The notes under the pieces are model-generated. The model ran no database searches. It saw only the letters and a program-made list of their open reading frames with translations, and was not told the DNA's origin. A DNA stretch of 64,000 bases, taken from NCBI RefSeq assembly GCF_012569785.1, contig NZ_CP046202.1, forward strand, positions 109,409 to 173,408. Reading direction: 5' to 3'. This document shows, one piece after another, positions 1 to 10,251 of the stretch. The translations under genes were made by a program, and so were the position numbers. This DNA is from Enterobacteriaceae endosymbiont of Donacia crassipes (GTDB taxonomy: Bacteria > Pseudomonadota > Gammaproteobacteria > Enterobacterales > Enterobacteriaceae). Numbering within the stretch: the first letter of the stretch is position 1; each line of letters begins with the position of its first letter.

Positions 1-1
1 C

Positions 2-202
2 AGTGGAGATGTTATACAACCTGAAAATAATATAGTAACGATTGGTTCTGGTGGTCCATATGCACAAGCATCAGCTCGTGCTTTATTTGAAAATACTAAT
101 TTAAATGCATATGAAATAGTAAAAAAATCTCTAAAAATAGCTGGAGATATATGTATATATACTAATCATAATTTTACTATTGAAGAATTACCATCTAAAT
201 AA
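2..202 (+). CDS. hslV: ATP-dependent protease peptidase subunit HslV (C-terminal part)
   Basis: This is the last 66 codons of HslV, cut by the left window edge. HslV is the threonine peptidase ring that pairs with HslU to degrade misfolded cytoplasmic proteins. The visible part carries the family's [15 protein letters not shown] segment and the [10 protein letters not shown] segment, and ends IEELPSK, almost residue for residue as in E. coli. The catalytic N-terminal threonine lies outside the window. The hslU start follows 24 bases after the stop, so the two form an operon. Confidence 0.95.
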   Translation, partial: SGDVIQPENNIVTIGSGGPYAQASARALFENTNLNAYEIVKKSLKIAGDICIYTNHNFTIEELPSK

Positions 203-226
203 ATAAGTATGAGGAAAGTTTTCACT

Positions 227-1546
227 ATGTCTGAAATGACCCCAAAAGAAATCGTAAATGAATTAGATAAATTTATTATTGGACAAGAAAGTGCAAAAAA
301 AGCAGTTGCAATAGCTTTAAGAAATCGTTGGCGTCGTATGCAATTAGATGAAAATTTAAGATCAGAAGTAACACCTAAAAATATATTAATGATAGGTCCT
401 ACAGGTGTAGGAAAAACAGAAATTGCACGTAGATTAGCAAAATTAGCTAATGCACCTTTTATAAAGGTAGAAGCAACTAAATTTACTGAAATTGGTTATG
501 TTGGGAAAGAAGTAGATTCTATTATTCGTGATTTAACTGATGTTGCAATAAAAATGATACGAATACAAGCATTTAATAAAAATTGTTATAGAGCGAAAGA
601 AATGGCAGAAGAAAGAATCCTTAATGTTTTGATACCTAATAAAAATAATTGGAATAAAGATGATAATATTGAATCTATTCGTAAAAAATTAAAAGATAAA
701 TTGAAAAATAAATTATTAGATAATCAAGAAATTGAAATTAATTTATCTAGTACCCCTATGGGTATTGAAATTATGGCGCCTCCAGGAATGGAAGAAATGA
801 CTAGTCAATTACAATCTTTATTCCAAAATTTAGGAGGAAATAAACAAAAAAAACGTAAGTTAAAAATTAAAGATGCAATTAAATTATTAATAGAAGAAGA
901 AGCTAATAAATTAGTTAATAATGAAGATATTAAACAAAAAGCTATAGAAGCTGTAGAACAAAATGGTATAGTTTTTTTAGATGAAATAGATAAAATTTGT
1001 AGAAGAAGTAATAATGTATCATCTGATATTTCTAGAGAAGGAGTACAAAGAGATTTATTACCTTTAGTTGAAGGATGTACAGTATCAACAAAACATGGTA
1101 TGGTTAAAACAGATTATATTTTATTTATTGCTTCAGGATCATTTCAAATTTCAAAACCTTCTGATTTAATACCTGAATTACAAGGAAGATTACCTATTAG
1201 AGTAGAATTAAAAGCACTAACTAGTAATGATTTTGAAAGAATTCTCATAGAACCTAATGCATCTATAACTGTTCAATATAAAGCTTTATTAGCTACAGAA
1301 AAAGTAAATATTATTTTCACTAAAGATGGTATAAAAAAAATAGCAGAATCTGCTTGGAAAGTTAACGAAACTACAGAAAATATAGGAGCTAGAAGATTAC
1401 ATACTGTACTTGAATATTTAATGTCAGATATTTCTTATAATGCTAATGAATATAATAATAAATCAATCATTATTAATGAAAATTATGTAAGTCAACATCT
1501 TGATTCACTAATTATTGATGAAGATATTAGTAGATATATTTTATAA
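227..1546 (+). CDS. hslU: HslU, AAA+ unfoldase subunit of the HslUV protease
   Basis: HslU is the ATP-driven unfoldase that feeds substrates to HslV in the cytoplasm. The protein is 439 residues, close to the E. coli length. It shows the Walker A motif GPTGVGKT, the Walker B FLDEID, the arginine-rich [15 protein letters not shown] segment, the sensor-2 [10 protein letters not shown], and the HslV-contacting C-terminus ending in IL. The I-domain insert (about residues 110-240) is shortened and lysine-rich. I chose the ATG at 227 because it gives the conserved [10 protein letters not shown] start and follows a GAGG ribosome-binding site; the frame is open six codons further up. It is convergent with the his operon. 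Confidence 0.97.
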   Translation: MSEMTPKEIVNELDKFIIGQESAKKAVAIALRNRWRRMQLDENLRSEVTPKNILMIGPTGVGKTEIARRLAKLANAPFIKVEATKFTEIGYVGKEVDSIIRDLTDVAIKMIRIQAFNKNCYRAKEMAEERILNVLIPNKNNWNKDDNIESIRKKLKDKLKNKLLDNQEIEINLSSTPMGIEIMAPPGMEEMTSQLQSLFQNLGGNKQKKRKLKIKDAIKLLIEEEANKLVNNEDIKQKAIEAVEQNGIVFLDEIDKICRRSNNVSSDISREGVQRDLLPLVEGCTVSTKHGMVKTDYILFIASGSFQISKPSDLIPELQGRLPIRVELKALTSNDFERILIEPNASITVQYKALLATEKVNIIFTKDGIKKIAESAWKVNETTENIGARRLHTVLEYLMSDISYNANEYNNKSIIINENYVSQHLDSLIIDEDISRYIL

Positions 1547-1626
1547 AATTAATATTAATAAATTAATAAATATTTATTTTTAATTTTAGAAATTTAAAAT
1601 AAAATTTAACTAATAAATTATTTTAG

Positions 1627-2232
1627 TTAAGAATTTCTTGTTTTTAAAATTTTAATAACATCTTTCAAATTAATGTTTTTTACTTTTAATAAAACTATTA
1701 AATGATAAATCAAATCTGCTGTTTCGTTTACAGTTTCTTTTTTATTGTTATCATTTGCAGCAATGATAATTTCTATAGCTTCTTCTCCTACTTTTTGCGT
1801 AATTCTTTTTATACCACTTTGATATAATTTATAAGTATATGAAGGTTCTATGGAAAAATTCTTTTTTTTATCTAAAATTTTTTCTAATATATATAAAAAA
1901 GTAAAATCAGATACTATTTTTCTAAAACAACTATATTTATTTAAATGACATGTATTATTTATTGAAATAACTAATATAAGAAGTGTATCTTTATCACAAT
2001 CAGTTGCAATTTTTTTTACATATAAAAAATTACCTGTTGTTTCACCTTTAGTCCATATTTTATTTTTAGTTCTAGAAAAAAATGTAACTTTTTTAGTTTT
2101 TAAAGTAATAGAAAGAGATTCCTTATTCATATAAGCATGCATAAGTACTTGACCAGAAATTTTATGTTGTATAATAGTTGGAATTAATCCATTTGTTTTA
2201 ATCCAATCTAAACTATTTAATAAATTTAACAT
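1627..2232 (-). CDS. hisI: bifunctional phosphoribosyl-AMP cyclohydrolase / phosphoribosyl-ATP pyrophosphatase
   Basis: This is the bifunctional HisIE of enteric bacteria, which performs the second and third steps of histidine synthesis. The N-terminal cyclohydrolase half has the metal-binding segment DCDKDTLL followed by CH and SCF cysteine ligands. The C-terminal half (from about residue 110) has the pyrophosphatase helix [13 protein letters not shown] and the [10 protein letters not shown] segment. The length of 201 residues is normal. It is the last gene of the operon; its start overlaps the end of hisF by 7 bases, which suggests translational coupling. Confidence 0.96.
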   Translation of the reverse strand: MLNLLNSLDWIKTNGLIPTIIQHKISGQVLMHAYMNKESLSITLKTKKVTFFSRTKNKIWTKGETTGNFLYVKKIATDCDKDTLLILVISINNTCHLNKYSCFRKIVSDFTFLYILEKILDKKKNFSIEPSYTYKLYQSGIKRITQKVGEEAIEIIIAANDNNKKETVNETADLIYHLIVLLKVKNINLKDVIKILKTRNS

Positions 2233-3005
2233 ATTCTTACCTCAATATTTTTTTTATATAAAAATTTTTTTAATGTTTTAATATTAATAATATTTTTATG
2301 AAATACTGATGCAGCTAAAGCACCATCAACATTTATTTTTTTATGAAAAACATTATAAAAATCATTTATAGTACCTGCACCTCCAGATGCAATTAGAGGT
2401 ATTTTACAAATTTTTCTAATTTTTTTTAATTGTTTTATATCATAACCATTACATAATCCATCTTGATTCATCATATTTAAAACTATTTCACCTGCTCCTA
2501 GTTTTTGAACATGTTTTACCCATTCAATTGTTTCCCAATTTGTTTTTTTTATATTTTTTTGATCACCAGTATATTTATAAACATAATATTTTTGTGTTTT
2601 TTTGTCATACCAAGAATCTATTCCTATAACAATACATTGTTTACCAAAATATTGAGATAATTGATTTATTAAATTAGGATTATTTAATGCAGGAGTATTA
2701 ATTGATATTTTTTCAGCTCCTAAATGTAATATTTTAGCAGCATCATCTATAGATGTAATTCCTCCTGCAACACAAATTGGAATACTAATAATTTTAGAGA
2801 TTTCCGATATCCATTTTTTATTAACTAATTGTTTATTAATTGAAGCAGTAATATCATAAAACACTAATTCATCAGCACCATCTTTATCATATTTTTTAGC
2901 TAAAGATAAAATATCTCCTATAATTTGATGATTTTTAAATTGTTTTCCTTTAACTACTACATTTTTATCTACATCTAAACAAGGAATTATTCTTTTTGCC
3001 AACAT
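2226..3005 (-). CDS. hisF: imidazole glycerol phosphate synthase, cyclase subunit HisF
   Basis: HisF is the (beta/alpha)8-barrel subunit that joins PRFAR with ammonia from HisH to form imidazole glycerol phosphate and AICAR. The catalytic aspartate in RIIPCLDVD near the N-terminus and the second one in VIGIDSW are both present, as are phosphate-binding glycine loops (VAGGITS, ASGGAGT). The length of 259 residues is typical. It overlaps hisA upstream by 19 bases and hisI downstream by 7 bases, so the genes are tightly packed. Confidence 0.97.
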   Translation of the reverse strand: MLAKRIIPCLDVDKNVVVKGKQFKNHQIIGDILSLAKKYDKDGADELVFYDITASINKQLVNKKWISEISKIISIPICVAGGITSIDDAAKILHLGAEKISINTPALNNPNLINQLSQYFGKQCIVIGIDSWYDKKTQKYYVYKYTGDQKNIKKTNWETIEWVKHVQKLGAGEIVLNMMNQDGLCNGYDIKQLKKIRKICKIPLIASGGAGTINDFYNVFHKKINVDGALAASVFHKNIINIKTLKKFLYKKNIEVRIC

Positions 3006-3724
3006 AAATTAGCCTCTTGAATAGTAAATTTATTTTCTAAAAATGCTCTTCCTATAATTACATCTTTTACTCCAGTATTTTTTAAATTAATAATATCTTG
3101 TAAAGAAGATACACCCCCTGAAGCTTGAAAAGATATTTCAGGATATTTTTTAACTATTTCAGTATATAAATTTATATTTGGTCCTAAAAAAGTTCCATCT
3201 CGTGAAATATCTGTACATAGAACATATTTTAAACCTATATGTAAAAATTTTTCTATAATATCTTCAAAAATTATATTACTTTTATTTTGCCATCCGTTAA
3301 TAAAAATTATTTTTTTATTATTTTGATTATATTTTATATCTAAAGCTAAAATAATAGATAATGGATTATATAATTTAAATATTTTTTGTACATTTTCAAA
3401 ATTTTGTATAATAGATCCTAATATAATTTGAGAATTAGGTATTAAATTAAAAATAAAATCTATATCTTTTTGAGATCTTATACCTCCACCAATTTGTATA
3501 GCAGGTAACTGATATTTAAAAATTTTTTTTAATAAAATTAATTGTTTTGTATTAGGATCTTTTGCACCATCTAAATCTATAAGATGAATTTTATGAACAT
3601 TCTCTTTAATATATTTTTTTATATAAAATATAGGTTTATATAAATATTCACGTTTTAAATTAAATTTACCCTGATGTAATCTTACTACTTTACCTTTTAT
3701 TAAATCAATTGCTGGGATAATCAT
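2987..3724 (-). CDS. hisA: ProFAR isomerase HisA
   Basis: HisA isomerises ProFAR to PRFAR and is a half-barrel repeat relative of HisF. The N-terminal [18 protein letters not shown] holds the catalytic aspartate; phosphate-binding loops QIGGGIRS and QASGGVSS and the central LALDIKY are all visible. The length of 245 residues is normal. It sits in the operon between hisH (10-base gap) and hisF (overlap). Confidence 0.97.
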   Translation of the reverse strand: MIIPAIDLIKGKVVRLHQGKFNLKREYLYKPIFYIKKYIKENVHKIHLIDLDGAKDPNTKQLILLKKIFKYQLPAIQIGGGIRSQKDIDFIFNLIPNSQIILGSIIQNFENVQKIFKLYNPLSIILALDIKYNQNNKKIIFINGWQNKSNIIFEDIIEKFLHIGLKYVLCTDISRDGTFLGPNINLYTEIVKKYPEISFQASGGVSSLQDIINLKNTGVKDVIIGRAFLENKFTIQEANLCWQKE

Positions 3725-3734
3725 ATTTATAATT

Positions 3735-4325
3735 TCACATTTTTAAAAAATTTTTAATTAATCGAATACCATTAGTTCCTGATCTTTCTGGATGAAATTG
3801 CACTCCAAAAAAATTTTCTTTGTGGATAACAGAACTAAAAGTTTTTTCGTAAGTAGTTGTAGCTATTGTATAATTATTTATACATATATTATAACTATGT
3901 GAAAAATAAAAATAAGAATTTTTTTTAATTTTATCAAATAATGGTGATTTAATAATATTATTCACTTTATTCCACCCCATATGAGGGATAGGAAAATATT
4001 TATTATTCATTAAATGAACCGAATAATCTATAATTCCTAATGTTAAAATACCTTCATTTTCTTCACTATATTTACCTAATATTTGCATTCCTAAACATAT
4101 CCCTAAAACATCTATTTTACAATTTTGAATTAATCGAATTAAATTATCTTTTTTTAATTTTTTTATTATAGATTTAGCAGAACCTATTCCCGGTAAAAAA
4201 ATTTTATCAGCATTTAAAATTAAATTTTGATTATTTGTAATTTTACAATTAAATCCTAATTTTTTTATAGTATATTTTAAAGAACAAAAATTACCACAAG
4301 ATGTATCTATAATAACAATTTTCAA
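3735..4325 (-). CDS. hisH: imidazole glycerol phosphate synthase, glutaminase subunit HisH
   Basis: HisH is the class I glutamine amidotransferase that releases ammonia for HisF. The nucleophile cysteine lies in LGICLGMQ (about residue 77) and the His-Glu pair in GVQFHPERSG near the C-terminus. The length of 196 residues fits the family. Its start overlaps the stop of hisB by four bases. Confidence 0.97.
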   Translation of the reverse strand: MKIVIIDTSCGNFCSLKYTIKKLGFNCKITNNQNLILNADKIFLPGIGSAKSIIKKLKKDNLIRLIQNCKIDVLGICLGMQILGKYSEENEGILTLGIIDYSVHLMNNKYFPIPHMGWNKVNNIIKSPLFDKIKKNSYFYFSHSYNICINNYTIATTTYEKTFSSVIHKENFFGVQFHPERSGTNGIRLIKNFLKM

Positions 4326-5389
4326 TTTAAAACTCCTTTTGAACTAGGAATTATATTATGTTCAATTTTTATGGCTTGTTTTAAAGAACAAGCAAATGCT
4401 TTAAATAAACTTTCAATTTTATGATGATCATTTTCTCCAGTTACTTTTAAATATATGTTACATAACATAGAATAAGATAATGAATAAAAAAAATGTTTAA
4501 TCATCTCAGTACTTAAATCTCCAATTTTTTGATACTTAAACTCTACATCATATTGTAAATATGGTCTTCCAGATAAATCTAATGAACATTGTGCTAATGA
4601 TTCATCCATGGGTAATAGAAAACCAAATCTATTAATACCTTTTTTATTGCCAATAGCTTTTAAAAAAGCTTTTCCTAAAGCTATTGCAATATCTTCTATT
4701 GTATGATGATCATCAATAAATAAATCTCCATTACTATAAATATTTAAAATAAAACCACCATGTATTGCTATTTGTTCTAACATGTGATTTAAAAAATTAA
4801 TTCCAGTATTAATATTACTTTTACCAATTGTATCTAAAAATAACTCTACATATATTGTAGTTTCTTTTGTTATTTTTTTTATTGTAGCATATCTTTTTAT
4901 TGGTGTTAATTTAGCTAAAATATCTATCCAATTACATGTTTTTTTATTATATAAAATACCTTTTATACCAATATTATTAGCTAATTCTATATCAGTTATA
5001 CGATCTCCTATAACATAACTATTTTTTTTATCTAGAGTATTATTTAAATATTGTTTTAACATTGTTGTATGTGGTTTTCTACATATACATTTTTCATAAG
5101 AAAAATGAGGACAAATAAAAATATTTTCAAATTTTATATTTTGTGATTTAAATATATTAATTATAAAATTATGAGGAATATTAAAGGATTCATATGGAAA
5201 AAATTCAGTACCTAAACCATCTTGGTTTGTAACCATAATAAATAAATAAGAAAGTTTTTTTAGTTTTGATAATGTAATGATAACATTTTTTTCAAAAAAT
5301 AATTTATTAATATGATCAATTTGAAAATTATTTTTAGGTTCAGATATTAAAGTACCATCTCTATCTATAAAAAGTATTTTTTTAAGCAT
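4322..5389 (-). CDS. hisB: bifunctional histidinol-phosphatase / imidazoleglycerol-phosphate dehydratase
   Basis: This is the enteric two-domain HisB. The N-terminal HAD phosphatase has the DRDGT nucleophile motif at about residues 9-13, a zinc site of the CPH...CxC type (CPHFSYEKCICRKP), and the GDRxTDI motif. The C-terminal dehydratase (from about residue 165) has the manganese-binding DDHHTIED and NDHHKIES histidine clusters. The length of 355 residues equals the E. coli enzyme. The bifunctional form supports an enteric ancestry. Confidence 0.97.
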   Translation of the reverse strand: MLKKILFIDRDGTLISEPKNNFQIDHINKLFFEKNVIITLSKLKKLSYLFIMVTNQDGLGTEFFPYESFNIPHNFIINIFKSQNIKFENIFICPHFSYEKCICRKPHTTMLKQYLNNTLDKKNSYVIGDRITDIELANNIGIKGILYNKKTCNWIDILAKLTPIKRYATIKKITKETTIYVELFLDTIGKSNINTGINFLNHMLEQIAIHGGFILNIYSNGDLFIDDHHTIEDIAIALGKAFLKAIGNKKGINRFGFLLPMDESLAQCSLDLSGRPYLQYDVEFKYQKIGDLSTEMIKHFFYSLSYSMLCNIYLKVTGENDHHKIESLFKAFACSLKQAIKIEHNIIPSSKGVLN

Positions 5390-5411
5390 AAATTATTTCT
5401 TATAAAATTAA

Positions 5412-7802
5412 TTAAGATATTTTTTGTAATATAAAATATAATTTTTTACATTCATCAAATGTCCCTATTGTAATTCTTAAACAATTATTTAATGTTTTTT
5501 CATGATTTTGATTTCGTACAATTATATTGTTTTTATTTAAAGAATTTAAAATATTGTTTGAATTATTAAATTTTACTAAGATAAAATTAGTTGTACTGGT
5601 AAAAATTTTTTTTACACAATTACAATTATTTAATTTATCTATTAACCATTTTTTATTATTTATTATTGTCTTAACATTATTATTCATAATAATTAAATTT
5701 TGTTTATTTAAAGCTTGGATTGCAACATCTAAAACGGGTATAGATATTGGATATGGTGCAATTACCTTGAGTAATATGTTTATGATATATTTATTTGTTA
5801 ATATAAAACCACAACGTAAACCTGCTAATCCAAATGCTTTAGATAAAGTTCTTAATATAATTAAATTTTCATATTTATTTATAAAATAAATCATAGTTTG
5901 ATCTATACAAAATTCAATATATGCTTCATCAATAACAATTATTGTTTTATTTTTTGTTAATTCTAATAATTTTATTATATCATTTTGATTCAAAATATTT
6001 CCTGTAGGATTATTAGGATTACAAAAATAAATAATTTTAATATTTTTAAGATTTTTTTTAATTTTATTAAAATTTATTTTCCAATTATCTTTTATACTAA
6101 AAATTATTAAATATTTAATATTTAATATATTAGCAGTAACACGATACATATCGTATGTAGGAGGGCAAAATAAAATTTTATCGTGTTCTTCACAAAACGT
6201 CCTCATAATTATATCTATACCTTCATCTGCTCCTCTAGTAATTAAAATATTTTCATTATTTAAATTAATATATTTGCTATAAGCATTAAGTAATTTTTTA
6301 GGTTGTTGTTCTGGATATCTATTTAATATTCTATTATTAATAGAAAACAATGAAATAATAGGGGATTCATTTGCATTTAATAAAATTTTATTATTAATAT
6401 TATTTTTATATAATAATCTTGCTGATTGATATGGAATTAAATTTAAAATATTTTTTTTAACTATTTGATTAATATTTTTAATTTTTTGTTTTTGTTGATT
6501 TATAAAATTTTTTCTTATTATTACAGAATTACTATGACCTAATAAATTTTCTGTTTTTGCCATAATTTCTACTGTAGAAGCAATATTTAATAAACCATTT
6601 TTTGTTAATTTTTGTACAGATATTTTTTTTTGAAAATCAGAAACACTTAAACAAGAATAAGTTGAAGCATAACCATAAGTTGGTAAAACATGATTAGTAC
6701 CAGAAGCATAATCTCCTACTGATTCAGGAGCCCAATTACCTAAAAAAATAGAACCTGCATTAATAATATTAGATAAAATTTTTTTATGATCTTTACATTG
6801 GATAATAAGATGTTCAGGTGCATACGCATTTACTATATTAATACATTCATTCATATTATTTACTATTATAATATAACTATTGTTAAGAGATTTTATTATT
6901 ATATTTTTTTTAGGTAATTTTTCTAATTGTTTAAAAAGATTTTGTTTAACTAATTTTCCAATTTTTTCTTCAGTAGTTATTAATAATACTTGTGAATCAA
7001 TACCATGTTCTGCTTGTGATAATAAATCTGCTATAATAAAATTATAATTTGCTGATTCATCTGCTATAATCATTAATTCTGATGGACCAGCTGGCATATC
7101 TATAGAAATTTTATTAAAAAAAGTAGTATTATTACTAACTTGTTTTTTTGCTTCTGTAACATAAATATTCCCGGGACCAAAAATTTTATCTACTTTATTA
7201 ATAGATGCTGTCCCATAAGCCATAGCTGCTATAGCATGTGCACCTCCTATCTGAAATATATTTTTTATATTACATAAATTAGCAGCAAATAAAATTTCTT
7301 TAGAAATTGGAGCAGGAGAACATAAAATAATATTAGGACATAATGCTATTTGTGCTGGAATTCCTAACATTAATACTGTAGAAAATAATGAAGACATTCC
7401 TCCCGGGATATATAATCCTATTTTAGGTATAGGACGAAAAATTTGACTACAAAATACTCCAGGTATAATTTCAATTATTTTTTTTTTTGTAATTTGATAT
7501 TTATGAAATTTATAAATATTATTATATGCATTTTGTATTGCATTTTTTATATCATAATTTATATGAAATTTTGAATTAAATATTTGTTCTTTACTAATTT
7601 GTAAATTATTAATTTTTATTTTATCAAATAATAAACTATATTTTTTTAAAGCACTATCACCATTTTCCATAACTTGTTTTAAAATATTTTTTACATCATT
7701 CTTAATTTTGTTATTTATGGAAAATATTGGTCGAGATAATATTTTTTTTTTGTAATTTTTATTACAATTATTCCAATAAATAATATCATTTATAATATTC
7801 AT
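5412..7802 (-). CDS. hisDC: fused histidinol dehydrogenase-histidinol-phosphate aminotransferase (HisD-HisC)
   Basis: One uninterrupted 796-codon frame holds two enzymes that are separate genes in E. coli. Residues 1 to about 437 are HisD, with DMPAGPSEL and the catalytic Glu-His pair in APEHL (residues 330-331). From about residue 441 to the end it is HisC, starting at the conserved PYQSARLL, with LLNANES, CNPNNPTGN, DEAYIEFC and the PLP lysine at residue 655 in RTLSKAFGLAG. No stop and no methionine occur between residue 414 and residue 533, so HisC has no start of its own. Both halves look catalytically complete. The join replaces the usual tight hisD/hisC boundary. A sequencing error that removed a stop is the only alternative I see. 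Confidence 0.93.
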   Translation of the reverse strand: MNIINDIIYWNNCNKNYKKKILSRPIFSINNKIKNDVKNILKQVMENGDSALKKYSLLFDKIKINNLQISKEQIFNSKFHINYDIKNAIQNAYNNIYKFHKYQITKKKIIEIIPGVFCSQIFRPIPKIGLYIPGGMSSLFSTVLMLGIPAQIALCPNIILCSPAPISKEILFAANLCNIKNIFQIGGAHAIAAMAYGTASINKVDKIFGPGNIYVTEAKKQVSNNTTFFNKISIDMPAGPSELMIIADESANYNFIIADLLSQAEHGIDSQVLLITTEEKIGKLVKQNLFKQLEKLPKKNIIIKSLNNSYIIIVNNMNECINIVNAYAPEHLIIQCKDHKKILSNIINAGSIFLGNWAPESVGDYASGTNHVLPTYGYASTYSCLSVSDFQKKISVQKLTKNGLLNIASTVEIMAKTENLLGHSNSVIIRKNFINQQKQKIKNINQIVKKNILNLIPYQSARLLYKNNINNKILLNANESPIISLFSINNRILNRYPEQQPKKLLNAYSKYINLNNENILITRGADEGIDIIMRTFCEEHDKILFCPPTYDMYRVTANILNIKYLIIFSIKDNWKINFNKIKKNLKNIKIIYFCNPNNPTGNILNQNDIIKLLELTKNKTIIVIDEAYIEFCIDQTMIYFINKYENLIILRTLSKAFGLAGLRCGFILTNKYIINILLKVIAPYPISIPVLDVAIQALNKQNLIIMNNNVKTIINNKKWLIDKLNNCNCVKKIFTSTTNFILVKFNNSNNILNSLNKNNIIVRNQNHEKTLNNCLRITIGTFDECKKLYFILQKIS

Positions 7803-7804
7803 TA

Positions 7805-8704
7805 TTACTCCATAATTTTTTCAATAGGTAAAACTAAAATAGAATTAGCTCCTAATAATTTTAATTTTTCTATTTTTTCCCAAAATAAGATTTCATTACA
7901 TATCATATGTAATGAAATCTTTTCTTTTTCTCCTACTAATGGTAAAATAGTTGGATTTTTTATATATGGTAACAACAAAAATACTTGTTCTAATTTTTTT
8001 ATTGAAATATGCAAAGTAATATATTTAGATTCTTTTGCTTGAATTACTCCTTTAATTCTAGTTAATAATTTATTTATTAATTTTTGCTTAAAATATGTGA
8101 TTTTATCGTAACGTTGTACTAAACAGGCTTGAGAATTATATATAACTTCTACTTCTTTAATTCCATTTGCTTCTAATGTTGTTCCTGTAGAAACTAAATC
8201 ACAAATAGCATCAGATAAACCTACTCTTGGTGCTAATTCTACTGACCCATTTAACATACAAGATTTAAACTTAATATGATGTTGATCAAGATATTTTTTT
8301 AATAAATTAGGATAAGATGTTGCAATACAATTATTTTGTAAAGATTTTAATCCTAAATAATTTTTATTTATAGGTATTGCTATTGATAATCTACATATAC
8401 CAAAATTTAATTTACGTAATATTTTATATTTTGCATTATAACCTTTAGATAACCTATTTAATACTTCTTCTTCTAAAACATTTTTACCTATAATTCCTAA
8501 ATCGACAACACCTTCCATAATTAAACCAGGGATATCATCATCACGTACTCTTAAGATATCAATCGGCATATTTTTTGCAAAAGCTATTAACCGTTGTTGT
8601 TGTAGATTAATTTTAAGACCACAACTCTTTAAGAGTTTACTAGTTTCATTACTTAAACGACCAGATTTTTGCATAGCTATACGCAAACGATTGTTATCTA
8701 ACAT
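7805..8704 (-). CDS. hisG: ATP phosphoribosyltransferase HisG (long form)
   Basis: HisG catalyses the first, committed step of histidine synthesis from ATP and PRPP. It is the long form (299 residues) with a C-terminal ACT-like regulatory domain (about residues 225-299), so histidine feedback is possible in principle. The PRPP loop [14 protein letters not shown] and the N-terminal [11 protein letters not shown] are conserved. It is the first gene of the his operon, two bases upstream of hisD. An AAGG ribosome-binding site precedes the ATG. Confidence 0.97.
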   Translation of the reverse strand: MLDNNRLRIAMQKSGRLSNETSKLLKSCGLKINLQQQRLIAFAKNMPIDILRVRDDDIPGLIMEGVVDLGIIGKNVLEEEVLNRLSKGYNAKYKILRKLNFGICRLSIAIPINKNYLGLKSLQNNCIATSYPNLLKKYLDQHHIKFKSCMLNGSVELAPRVGLSDAICDLVSTGTTLEANGIKEVEVIYNSQACLVQRYDKITYFKQKLINKLLTRIKGVIQAKESKYITLHISIKKLEQVFLLLPYIKNPTILPLVGEKEKISLHMICNEILFWEKIEKLKLLGANSILVLPIEKIME

Positions 8705-8852
8705 ACCAAAGTACCTTTATTAAAAATATTTAAATTTAAAACATAAATGTAATTTTAAAATAAATTAGTTAATTTAAACTTAAAGAAGTTATGTTAAAAT
8801 AACAACTATTTTTTATAGTTTATATATAAATTCATATAAATATATAAAATAC
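8705..8852 (-). promoter_or_regulatory. his operon leader region, no attenuator visible
   Basis: This 148-base spacer separates hisG from rnhA and should hold the his promoter. In E. coli the equivalent region encodes a leader peptide with seven histidine codons and an attenuator. Reading the minus strand I see no short ORF with clustered CAT/CAC codons and no GC-rich stem followed by a T tract. No convincing -35/-10 pair can be named either. Confidence 0.4.
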
Positions 8853-9326
8853 TTAATTTTTTATTTTTTTTATATATCCGAAATCTTTTTCTATAGGATT
8901 TTTAGCTGAAATACGAGCTAATTTATCACATCTTTCATTTGCAATATGGAATGAATGACTTTTAATCCATTTCCATGAAATTTTATGATTAATTAAAGAT
9001 AATTCTAATCTTTGCCATAAATCAATATTTTTTACTTTTTGTTTATTATTACGTTTCCAATTAGATTCTTTCCAACTATATATCCATTTTGTAATTCCTT
9101 TTTTTAAATACTTACTATCAGTAGTAAGTATTACATTACAATTTTTTTTTAAAGATTCTAATGCAATAATAGAAGCCATTAATTCCATTCTATTATTAGT
9201 TGTAAAAAAAAAACTTTTAGTTAAAATTTTTTCATATTTATGATATTGTAAAATAGCAGCACATCCTCCTGGACCTGGATTATTTATACAAGAACCATCT
9301 GTAAAAATTTTTATATTTTTATACAT
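8853..9326 (-). CDS. rnhA: ribonuclease HI
   Basis: RnhA cleaves the RNA strand of RNA-DNA hybrids during replication. The catalytic carboxylates are all visible: Asp10 in FTDGSC, Glu in NRMELMAS, Asp in TTDSKY, and the last Asp in NERCDKLA, with the histidine in SHSFH. The length of 157 residues matches E. coli (155). It is divergent from dnaQ with 38 bases between the starts, the same arrangement as in E. coli. Confidence 0.97.
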   Translation of the reverse strand: MYKNIKIFTDGSCINNPGPGGCAAILQYHKYEKILTKSFFFTTNNRMELMASIIALESLKKNCNVILTTDSKYLKKGITKWIYSWKESNWKRNNKQKVKNIDLWQRLELSLINHKISWKWIKSHSFHIANERCDKLARISAKNPIEKDFGYIKKIKN

Positions 9327-9364
9327 ATTTTTTTATTAAAATTAATATTAGTTATATAACAAAT

Positions 9365-10090
9365 ATGAAAAAATTAAATATACGTCAAGTAGTTTTAGAT
9401 ACAGAAACAACTGGGATGAATTCATTTCCTCCATATTATATAGGACATCGTATTATAGAAATAGGAATTATAGAAATAATTAATCGTAAAATTACTAAAA
9501 ATTATTTTCATGAATATATAAATCCTCAACAAATAATAAGTAAAGAAGCATTTAAGATTCATGAAATTTCTAATAAATTTTTATCTAAAAAACCAATTTT
9601 TGCTAAAATTGTACATAATTTTTTAAATTATATTAAAGGATCAGAACTTATTATTCATAATGCTCAATTTGATGTTGATTTTTTAAATTATGAATTATCA
9701 TTATTAAAAAATAATTTACCTAAAATTGAAGATATTTGTATAATTAAAGATACATTAAAAATAGCTAGAAATATGTTTCCTGGAAAAAGAAATTCATTAA
9801 ATTCTTTATGTTCAAGATTTGGTATAGATAAAAGTAAACGTAATTTACATGGTGCTTTATTAGATGCAAAACTTTTAGCATATGTTTTTTTATTTATGAC
9901 TACTAAACAAAATAATTTTAAATTAGAATTATTAAAAGAAAAAAACAATTTAATTAATATTAATAACTTAAAAAATGTTTTAAAAAAAAAAACATTAATT
10001 ATTATAAAAGCTTCTAATGAAGAGTTAAAATTACATAATTTAAAATTAAATTTAATTAAAAAAAAATGTGGTTTTATTTTATGGAAATAA
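9365..10090 (+). CDS. dnaQ: DNA polymerase III epsilon subunit (3'-5' proofreading exonuclease)
   Basis: DnaQ is the editing exonuclease of the replicative polymerase. The DEDDh catalytic set is intact: Asp12 and Glu14 in LDTETTG, Asp in HNAQFDVDF, and His and Asp in LHGALLDAKLLA. The C-terminal tail that binds the alpha subunit is short and lysine-rich (241 residues total, E. coli 243). No clear Shine-Dalgarno sequence precedes the ATG. It is followed by tRNA-Asp as in E. coli. Confidence 0.96.
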   Translation: MKKLNIRQVVLDTETTGMNSFPPYYIGHRIIEIGIIEIINRKITKNYFHEYINPQQIISKEAFKIHEISNKFLSKKPIFAKIVHNFLNYIKGSELIIHNAQFDVDFLNYELSLLKNNLPKIEDICIIKDTLKIARNMFPGKRNSLNSLCSRFGIDKSKRNLHGALLDAKLLAYVFLFMTTKQNNFKLELLKEKNNLININNLKNVLKKKTLIIIKASNEELKLHNLKLNLIKKKCGFILWK

Positions 10091-10099
10091 AAAAAACTA

Positions 10100-10128
10100 T
10101 TGATAATAATAATATATTATTTTATAAT
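10100..10128 (+). promoter_or_regulatory. sigma-70 type promoter of tRNA-Asp
   Basis: TTGATA at 10100-10105 and a perfect TATAAT at 10123-10128 are separated by 17 bases. The tRNA begins 9 bases after the -10 box. The -35 box starts 10 bases after the dnaQ stop. Confidence 0.65.
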
Positions 10129-10137
10129 ATAAAATAT

Positions 10138-10211
10138 GGTGCGATAGTTCAGTTGGTTAGAATACCGGCCTGTCACGCCGGGGGTCACGGGTTCAACTCC
10201 CGTTCGCACCG
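10138..10211 (+). tRNA. tRNA-Asp (GTC)
   Basis: A full cloverleaf is present. The acceptor arms GGTGCGA and TCGCACC pair perfectly, the anticodon loop is CTGTCAC with anticodon GTC, the T arm carries GTTCAACTC, and the discriminator base is G. The CCA end is not encoded. Its place after dnaQ matches aspV in E. coli. Confidence 0.97.
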
Positions 10212-10251
10212 TATATTTAAAATTTAAAATAAAAACATAATGAATATTATA

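Noticed and set aside
209..226. Six-codon N-terminal extension of hslU
   Set aside because: The conserved [10 protein letters not shown] start and the GAGG site place the true start at 227.
1606..1630. 8-bp inverted repeat between hslU and hisI as a terminator
   Set aside because: All A/T, short and without a following T run; such repeats are frequent by chance here.
5527..5889. 120-codon open frame on the plus strand opposite hisC
   Set aside because: It is the antisense shadow of a conserved, motif-bearing gene and has no own ribosome site or recognisable domain.
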